A DNA stretch of 38,618 nucleotides from a virus. Within the stretch, counting starts at the first letter, position 1, and each line of letters starts with the position of its first letter. The stretch spans positions 1 to 38,618 of the IMG/VR virus record IMGVR_UViG_3300038832_000015. The stretch is one strand, 5' to 3'. This document shows, piece by piece, positions 1-9,700 of the stretch. The notes beneath the pieces are model-generated. The model was not told where the DNA came from, searched no databases, and worked only from the letters and a program-made list of their open reading frames with translations. The translations under genes and the position numbers were made by a program.

Positions 1-720
1 CTTTAAAGCCTCTCTAATGTTCTCAACATCATCAGGAGGTAGTATAAGCTCTCCACCTGTAGCTTCACCAATCTTTTCACCATCTTGAACCATATCAATA
101 GGGTTACTGTCGTGATCGAACTCCCCTGGAGTAACTCCTCCATCTTCAGAATCTATCTTAGCACCATCTTTAGCCATAGCACCAATACCGCTAGCAACAT
201 CTTCTAATCCACCAAATATGTTTTGTTGACCTGCAGCTTTTTCAGATCTTATTCCTGCAATCTCTTGACCAGCTATATCAGCCTTTCTCTCACCAACAGC
301 TCTTTGTTCTGCAGCTAAATTTTGCATAGCTGCAGTTTTAGCTTGCTGTTGAATACCCATAAGCTCTGTTCTTTGCTTTCCAGCTTGAGCCTCTAAAGCT
401 TGAACACCTGCTAAAACGTTTCTAGGATCTTTAGATAAAGCACCCATAGCAGAAGCCCTGTCAGCAGCTTGCTGACCTTGCATTTGCTCTATATAACCCT
501 GATCAATTGGTTGGTCTGCCATCTTCTGAGTAGCTGAGCTAACCTTAGTCTCTAGTCTACTTTTATCAAAAGCTTTCTCAGCCTTTTCAGCTCTTCTCCT
601 TTGTCTAGCTCCAGAAATCATTTTAACCGCACCTAAACCTGCAGTTAAAGCTCCAACAAAAGCTTTAGGTACTTTTTTATTTTTCTTGTATGATATTTTA
701 GGTTTTATTCTTTTTGCCAT
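1..720 (-). CDS. Partial virion protein, C-terminus beyond left edge (possible ejection/internal virion protein)
   Basis: An open frame of 240 codons starts at ATG 720-718 and is still open at base 1, so the C-terminus is missing. The start is very basic (MAKRIKPKISYKKNKKVPKA). A small Gly/Ala-rich segment (about residues 21-38) follows, then a long Ala/Gln/Lys/Glu-rich helical stretch with many Met and Ala residues (about 40-165). The visible end holds the segment NPIDMVQDGEKIGEATGGE near residues 205-223, a pattern I associate with Bacteroidetes phage virion proteins. It is the last gene of the leftward structural block, just after the giant tail protein, where podoviruses often encode ejection proteins. 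A TAnnTTTG promoter element lies just upstream, so it may be transcribed separately. Function is inferred from position and composition only. Confidence 0.6.
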   Translation of the reverse strand, partial: MAKRIKPKISYKKNKKVPKAFVGALTAGLGAVKMISGARQRRRAEKAEKAFDKSRLETKVSSATQKMADQPIDQGYIEQMQGQQAADRASAMGALSKDPRNVLAGVQALEAQAGKQRTELMGIQQQAKTAAMQNLAAEQRAVGERKADIAGQEIAGIRSEKAAGQQNIFGGLEDVASGIGAMAKDGAKIDSEDGGVTPGEFDHDSNPIDMVQDGEKIGEATGGELILPPDDVENIREALK

Positions 721-735
721 CAGATTGAATTTTTA

Positions 736-743
736 CAAATGTA
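736..743 (-). promoter_or_regulatory. Bacteroidetes-type promoter element (TACATTTG)
   Basis: The minus strand reads TACATTTG, matching the TAnnTTTG element of Bacteroidetes primary-sigma promoters. It ends 15 bp before the ATG at 720. No TTG is present at the expected distance upstream, so it is a half-match supported mainly by position. Confidence 0.5.
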
Positions 744-757
744 CTAATTTTTTTTCA

Positions 758-3700
758 TTATTTATTACTAAGCTCACTCTTGTCTATATCTGCGTTGGCA
801 GCATACAGGTTAAACTTATACTTTGAAAGATAAGAAGGTCCTGGATGCTCAGTAGTTAGCTTAGTCATCATATACTGACCTTTCATTTTTTCACCTTCTA
901 CGTTACCATTCTTAACCACAAACAAGAACCCACCAGCCTCATTTTGTGCAGAGTAATCTGGGTTTTTTACAAAAGATATTTTTTCTTCAGTTATAAAATA
1001 AGGATAACCTAATAAAACAACTTTATTATCAGGTCTTCTTATGTACAACTTAATGTCTGTACTAATAACTTTAGAATTGTAAGTTATATCAGTATTTTTG
1101 TGACAAACAAATATATCTCCTACAGAAGGAAGATTATTTTGATACTTATCATCATAATTAACACTACTTATGTAGAATGGATATTGAAGGTCTTGCTCAG
1201 CTAACACATACTCAGCACCAACAAACATTTCTTTTGGAGTGATTCTTTTATTTAAAGAGTATTCGCTATTATTAATCGTTCCAAAAAACTCTCCTAAATT
1301 TGACCCAAAAGACTGACCTTGAACAAATCCAATTCCAGTAATTTCTGATCCGTCACCTTGATTTTCGTAGCCTATAAGGTCACCTCTATCTGCAGTGTTT
1401 ATAATTGACTCAACAAAAGGAATCATAGAGTAGTGAACCCCTTCTTTTGTTTTGTAATCTAAAACTTCCATGTGATTACCTTCAAGTTCAAGGTTAATAT
1501 TTTCAGACAAAAGTAATAAAGTATTAGAAACAACAGATAACACAATTCTTGTTACAAAAGTATATGAACCTGAGTCTTTGGTTGATCCAAAAATTCTAAC
1601 AACATCTCCTTTCTTTAAATTGTCAAGGAATTTAGTTCCATTACCTCTAACATAAGGCTCAGATCCAGAACCATCTTGATAATTGAAAATATCTCCATCA
1701 ACAAGTCTGTATCCAATACTAGTTCTTATAACGTTTTTATCTCCATTTTCTAATCCGTCACCCTGAATAACCTGTCCTGTATTAGCATACATAGATGCAA
1801 ACAGTTTAGCATCACCTTCTAAGCTAATAGCATTAAAAGACTTCACAGAAGAAGGTTCAGTATTAAATGGAAACTCTATGTGAGAATCAAATTGTTGACC
1901 ATAAAAACTATTATACTTACTATTTCCTTTAGTCGCCAAATAATCGTCATTGTTTATGTATAAATCCTGATAAAGTCTATCAGTCATATTGTGTTTATAC
2001 AGTCTACCTTCTTTAAATCCTATAAATTGTCTTCCAACTCTTCCATAGTAATCTGGATAGAAGTCATAAAAAGATGTCCATCTATTTGTTCTTTCGTTAA
2101 AAGCTAATGTTTGACTTTCATACAGAACTTGAGTCTCTTTGTTTTGGTACTTATCATTTGACGAATCCCACCTAACAAAGTCTTTGCCCCATAAATTTTT
2201 ACGCTCATCAAGTACATTTGGAAACGTTACAATATACTCATCATACTTAGGGTCGTATCCAGCAACAATACTAAAAGGATTTTCTATTTGACTTACTTCA
2301 GGATCGTTAATAACATACATCTCACCAATATCTCTAAAGTAATCTCTCATACCTTGGTCGGAAGTTACAGTAAGTCCATCAGCTGACAGTCTTAAAGCAG
2401 CACCTCTTTTAATATCAATAAAGTAAAATATGTTACCAAAACCTACAATACTCTCAGGTTGTAAACAACAACCATACTCACCTTTGTAAAGATTTACATA
2501 GTTGCCTATTACGTTTGTAGATAAAGAAACTAAGCCTTCACCAGATGCTGTATTAAGGATGTCTTTCTGAACTAACACTCTACCCACCTTACTCTCGTGG
2601 AATATAATTAAGTCGTTATCCCTCATTTTAAGAGCCTGTATAGAACCAAAGTCTTTGTTGTAATCAAAGTAAGGACTGTTAGCAGGGTTGAATGAAGACA
2701 AACCGTTAACAGAGCCTGTACTAGAGTAAGTCTCTGAAAAATACACACTAGCCTCTAACCTTCTTTCAGCAGCGTTGTTGTTTACAACGTTTATTCTACC
2801 TCTACTGTAGTGATTAGTTCTATGGAAATCGTTAAGGTAATAATCTTCAGGGAAGAATACTTCCTGAGAACTACCATCAGTTACTGTTGCCATATTTCTA
2901 GGCTTGAAATATATATCTCCACTAGATAGTCTTACAGTAGCAGGAATATCAGATATATAATCTCCAATTTCTTTATTGAAATTAAATGATTCACCTTGAG
3001 GACTGTCACCTCCATGAGTTCTAGACGATGTACCAGGATTTTTAATAGGTATTTTATCACCTATCTCGTAGTAAACCATAAGATCTTCATCTAAGTCTTT
3101 CTTAGGTCTATATATCTCTGCTATAAGTTTTTCATAACCACTACTTGTATAACTAAAACCTGAATGAGCTATACTAATAGTTCCTGACTCTGTTAAAACT
3201 GCAGAGTTTCCAGGGTCGTTTATTCTTAAGTAAAAACCTTCAGTTTCACTGTTAACATCTATTGGTGCATCTTCCCCATCAATATAAAGATCCATACCTG
3301 CAATCTCTAAATCTATATACTCTCCAAACGTCTGTCTACCGTTTCCAGGGTCAAAACTTATAAATCTAATTCTATCTCCAGCTACATAATTATAATCTAT
3401 CTGAGAGTTGTTGGCTTGATTGTAACTCCAATCTTTACCCTTTAAGGCTCCCATGTTTAGATATATCTGCTTATCGTTACTATCAGTGGCAATCTTAGCT
3501 CCAACAAACATCATCTGAATAAATTCATCTATTGTTGTGTTTCCTGTATAGTAAAACTGATAATTAGTTGCCCATCTAGGAGGTCTGTTGTATATATTAA
3601 TATCAACTGTAGATGGCGTGTTTGCAGGGGTTCCAGCAGCCTCTGTAAAGAACTTATTGTAAGGTCTTGTACCGTTTAAAGGAACATCACCAGGGGCTGT

Positions 3701-6700
3701 TATACCTTGATAATCTGGAGCAGTATTAACAAAAGAGCATCTGTTTGTCTCGTCAAAGTAAGCTACACCAAAGTTATGAAAAGCTCCTGTCTTAAAGGAA
3801 GATAAACCTCCATTACCTGACGTAAAGTACGAGGAGAGTTGATGTTGAAAATTATAAAAATCTCCACCATCCATACCCCCACCATTAACGTTTGAAGTTT
3901 CAAAGAGAATTCTAACAACACCAGCTCCTAGGTAACTAGCAGTTACCGCTTCAGTATTAGAGAAATATCCCATGTAGTAGTCACTAGCATTTGTTCCAAC
4001 ATTTGTAGACATAGCACATCCACCCTCAAAGTTTCCACTATTTATTTGAGAGACAACTTCGTTGCAAAACGAATCAATATCTCCAAATCCAGTCATGTTA
4101 TAATTCGCTACTAAACTACCAGCTCTTCTAGAAACTTCACTGTTAGCCCAGTTTTCTGCTTGAGTGAAAAAACCAAGAGATAAGCTTAACTGTTGTTGAC
4201 TGTCGGGAGACAAGTTTATAGAACTAAAATCAAGCTCAGGATCATAAGTACTAGGATTACCAGTACCTCCTAAAGTAAATTGAGAACTACCTCCAGCTCC
4301 AATATTTCCTTCATAAGCACCATTATATAAAATATTTACAGTCCCAGCCTCTAAAGCAGTGCCGTCTTCAAAAAAGTATCCTGAGTTAGCTATCAACCTA
4401 GTGTTGTCATACCCCTCTAAAACGTTACCATAAGCAAGTCTATTATTAGATAATATAGTTTGTGCTTTAGCAAGTTTTGGAACAACGTCATAAAGCTTAT
4501 CAGAATCTTTCTTATCAACAAAAGGATACGTTCCATTATTATAGAACTTAACACTAGATTGTATATCAGTAAATTGATATTCTGGTAAGTAACTATTCTT
4601 TACTTTTTTAAGGTATTTTATAAAGTTATTTGTTAAAGTATCAACTAAAACAAACTCTCCATTATTACCTTTTCTAGCAACAATCTCTATATCCTTTACA
4701 TCAGCAATAGTATCATCATAAGTTATAGTTATTTTATTTGCTATAGAACCGTAGTCTTCTGCGTCAACAGCAGAGTTTAAAGCAAACATAGGGTCTATTG
4801 CAACGTCTGATATAGGACTATAGGAAGTTTGCTCATCATCTTTGTGAACGTATCTATATTTAAATTGAAACACGTTATCAAGAATGTTGTTAGCAGCAAA
4901 ACTTACGTCTACTGATAAGTTTAGTGTAGGCCTATGGGTAGGTTGATGTTTTACAACGTCAAAGTATCTCATCTTATCCTCATAAGTACCAAAACTAATA
5001 AGAGGAGAGTAAGCATTTGTTAACCTAATATCAGAATAAGGATCAGCGTATAATATAACTCCATCTACAGGAGTGAAAGCTCCAGGCCAAGGAGAATTTG
5101 TAATTAAACCAACAGCATTTTCTCCGTTAAACTGAACAGGAAGGGCTGCAGTGTTATTACCCCCGTTATAAGGGGATGTTAAAGTAATAGTGTTTTGAGC
5201 TACAGAAGATATTTGATAGTACACAGGGAAGTTATTACTACTAGCATCTTGTATACCTATCCAGTCTCCAGCAAAATCATCTAGATTATGACCAGTACTT
5301 GCGTTAACTGTAGCACTACCATTAGTAACATTAAATGTTGTACCAGCAGAAGGTTTTTTAACGACTCCTAATATCTCAGAGTACCCATTTATACCTGTTG
5401 CTGCAGTGCCTGCTATAGCACCTAACTGAGCATATATATGATCACCTTCCTCAAAAGGATGAGAGTTTGGTCCAATGCCTATATAAACAGTTTCTAAACT
5501 ACTTTTATAATAAGCATCTTTAAAAATAAACCTAGGATTGTTTATATTTTTCTCGTTCTGCTTCGCAAGCTCAACGTTTATTTTTCTAGGTCTATTAAGA
5601 TTATCTGTAAAATAAAGTATATCATCAATTTTATTTACACCAGTAATAAGATGGTGTTCTGAAAAGTTTAATATATTATTTGGAGAGTTATCGCTAGAAG
5701 ATCTTCCATCTTGATAAACAGTCTGTATTGAATCAGTCATCAAATCATACTCTAGTATGCAATCATACTTTTTAGCAGTTCTCTCATTAAATATAAAATA
5801 ATAAACTCTATTCTTTGGCTTATCTTCATAAGAGCCAATACATTTATAACCACCAGCAACAATAGGTCTTTCTCTAGTTACTCCTGTGAGCTTATCTTTT
5901 ATTACTCTTCTAGCAGATCCGTTTAATATTCTTGACCTATTATATAGTGGACTTGAAAGTTGAGATCTAAGAGAAGAAGTTGAAGTTCTTTCGTATAGAA
6001 GGTTTATATTATAATTCGTTGTTGAGCTGTCAGTTCCTCCAACTTTTCTAATAGCAAAGTTTTTTATGTTACCAGTCCATCCACCAGCCTTATTTAAATC
6101 ATTAGTGGTAGCGGGATTTGGGTCAGGACTTCCTCCATATATTCTTATTACGTTTGCCGAATAGTTAGGACCAGTTGTTATAATAACTCTAGCTCTTCTC
6201 TGACCGCCTGGAGCAATACTATCTATAACAGCAACATTACTTCCAGGTTCTGCCTCAAACCTTTTGACGTTATCTCCTTCATATACATAATTCTGATCAG
6301 GAGTCCATAATGAAGAACTTGTTTGATTATAACTAGAACTTTCTATTCCACCGCTGGTATCACCAAGGTCAATAGAATATCTTCTACCATCAGCAATAGG
6401 CATCCAACAATGCCATGTTAACTCGTAAGTAGTGTTAGACTCTAAAGTAACAGACTTTTCTAGAACATCAGTATCAAATACAATATTACCAGTGCGATTT
6501 CTCCATCCCTCAGTAAAGCTATAATTCCAAGCGGGATTGCTTGGGTTTGTCGGAGAAGATGCAACAAATCCTCCATCATCGACTAAAGGAAAAATCAACT
6601 CATCAGCAGTACTAGTTAACAAATTAGTTTCTGATACTACGCCTACATTACCTCCCTCCGTATAAGATCCTGACACAAGATTAATGTGAGTTAACGACAC

Positions 6701-9700
6701 ATCAGAAATATTAGAAGCACTTACTATGTTATTATCGTTCATTAAGGCGAATTGCCAAGATGGATCTCCAGATAAAACAGATATAGTAAAGTGAAAACCT
6801 CTATCTAAATCTTCGTTGTTGCTATCAATAAATTCATAGTCATCTGCAATAGTAGGCCCAAGAATTGAAGACATAAACACATTGTCGCTATTAAAGTTTT
6901 TTATAGAAAGCTTTAATACTGAAGCGTCACCAGTTCCTGACCCTATAACCCTAATGTGATCATGAGGCCCTAATGAAGAATAAGTTCCATCAGAAATATG
7001 AGATTCAGTGTTATCAAACAGATGACAAGAATTTAAAATACCTGAGGAAAAATTTGACCCCTGATTAGGAACTAGCTCTATATACCTCGATTCATCAGGA
7101 ATTTCATGATTAATAACGTTTTCATTCCAATATAGAAGTCTTATTGTTTGACCTTGGGTAATATTAGCATAGTTTCCATGTCCATTAAAAGTATTTGTAC
7201 TTCCGTCAAGATCAACTTCCAAATCTACATCTCCATAAAGAACAAAACTAAACTCCTCGTTAACATTATTTGACTGAACAGGGTTTTGCTCTAAAGTTAG
7301 CAGTTGCTGTTGAATAATAGTTATAATTTCGTTAATGTTGTTAACGTTTTGAGTATGATCAGCGTTATATTGATTTATGTATTGCTGATCTACCGTACTT
7401 ATTAAACTTAAATCACCTAAAGCATCAGCTACAGTTGTTGCAGTAAAGTCTTGAGCACCATTACTTAGGTTTGTTAAAAGACCCAATAGTCTAATTATAT
7501 CTGAACTTACTTCTGTGTACATATCTGTCATGTAATCAGCAGATTCCATAGCAGTTGATACTAATTGAGTTATAAAATCAAAGTTATTGTTTCCTGCGTC
7601 AGTAATACCTTGAAGGTAAGCCTCGTCTTCAAGCACGTCAACTTGCTCTTGGGTGAAAAGGTTATCAGGATTAACTGATAGCTGACCTTCATTATATCCC
7701 AACAAGTAAGCCTGATCATTTACAGCTTGGTTATCAGAAGTAATGTCTACTGAAGCAGCACCGTCTGCAAAACCATTGTTATAATAAACATCTAAATCAT
7801 CTTCGGTATACATGTTTGCCATCGAAACAGCTTGCTGTACTATTAATTGCTGAATAGATTGATAATCAGTATTTACCTGATCAATTATAGTCTGAGTTAA
7901 TGTTACGTTATCAGGCAGCTTAACTAAAGATATATTATCTACAGAACCATCAAAAGATTGCCCATAAATATTTACTTTAACAGTAGATCCAGAAGGATCA
8001 GATGGTGTAAAAGCAAAGTTGTGTATAACAGAATTGCCTTGAATAATAGGATCTCCTACAGCAATAAGAGGATTACTACCCTCAAAAACTTCTCTTAATT
8101 TCACTTGAGGTGCTCCAGAACCAAAAGTATCGTATGAGAATATGTAATTCCCCTGAGTTAGAGTTGAAGAAAACATCTCAACATAGCTTGAAGATCCTGC
8201 CATAGTTTGATTTAAAGCGTATCCAGGATTACTAAGAAGTAAAGATTCGTTTTCAACTGACCAAGTAGTTTCCGAAGAGGAGTTGAATATAGTGACATTT
8301 TGAATACTATTATTGGCAAAGTCACCGTTAGATATAAGGTTAGTTAAAGGTAAGTTGGTAATAGCTGCATCTAAAGCTAACTGCAACGTCTCTGCAATCT
8401 CCTCACCATTAGCTATGGCAGCATCTAAATCAGCTTGAGATATACCATCCTCTGGGGTAGTGGTCTCAAGTTGACTTTGTAGATCATTAGCTATATTAAT
8501 TAAAGTTGTTAAGTTTTCTTGAGCAGCCGCTATATCAGGGTTTACTCCTTCTAACGTGGCAGTAGCAGCGTTGAGGTTAGTCAGTGCCGTTTCTAGCTGT
8601 TGGTTAAGTAATACTCCAGCATCATTGTATCCAAGCAGATATTGAGCATCAAGTTCTGCCTGTGCAGCTGCAAGAGCTTCTACGGCCTCTTGTGTTTCTG
8701 CATTCGCTGCAGCAAGTTGATCATCAAAATCTGCTTGTGCAGCAGCTGCAGCATCTGCAGCCGCACTAGATTGTGACTGAAGATCTGAAAGAAGAGATGA
8801 ATTAGCTGTAGAAAGATCACTCAAAGAATTGAGAAGAGTTTGAACGTGACCAGTCATAGCGTCAAGCTGAGTCTGGTACAAGGCGTAATCACCAAGTACA
8901 GTAGGTGACGTAATAGAGTACCCTCCAGGATTTGCAAAACCTTCGCCTTGACCAGCCGTAACTATACCCCCTACAGTTTGTTGCAGCTCTGTAATAGAAT
9001 CTACTAAAACAGAATAATCATCACTTACAGTACCAGCTGCTGAAACAAACCCAGCAATATCAGAGTAACTAGAGTTTGAGGATATATTAGAATCTATGTC
9101 AACAACAGCCTGAATAGCTTCTTCTAAAATTGCTATTTGCTCTGTTATATTTCCTTGAACCTCTTCATTAGAGAATGAAGCGTTATTAAGTAGGGTTATT
9201 AAACCTCCTAGCTCATTAGATATTTCATTAGCAGATGCTGATGCTTGCTGGTAAGCCTGAATTAAATTTTGAACACCACCAAGGGTAGTTGGCTGCACAG
9301 AACCTATAACTTCATTTACTGCACTTTGAATGTCTGACAACTCTTGTTGTGCAGCTTCATTTTGAGTTAATAAATCTTGATAATCATCTATACTGTCTGC
9401 ACTTATTTCTTGTAGACTAAAGTTATCAAGATGCACTTCACGAAAATTTTCATTTAATCTTATAGCAAATGTAGATCCTGTAGCTTCATAATAAACTATT
9501 TTTTGATCACCACTACTTACACTTCCAATGGTGATCCAACTTGATGTACCATCGTAATATGATAATTCACTAGTTTCTTCACTACCTGAGCCAAAAAATC
9601 CTGCAGAAATAGATTTTACTATATCAAATGAAAGTCTATAAAACTTTCCAGTTTCAGTAATGTTTAGTGATTCAGTCGAATTATTAAAAGCGGCAGCAGC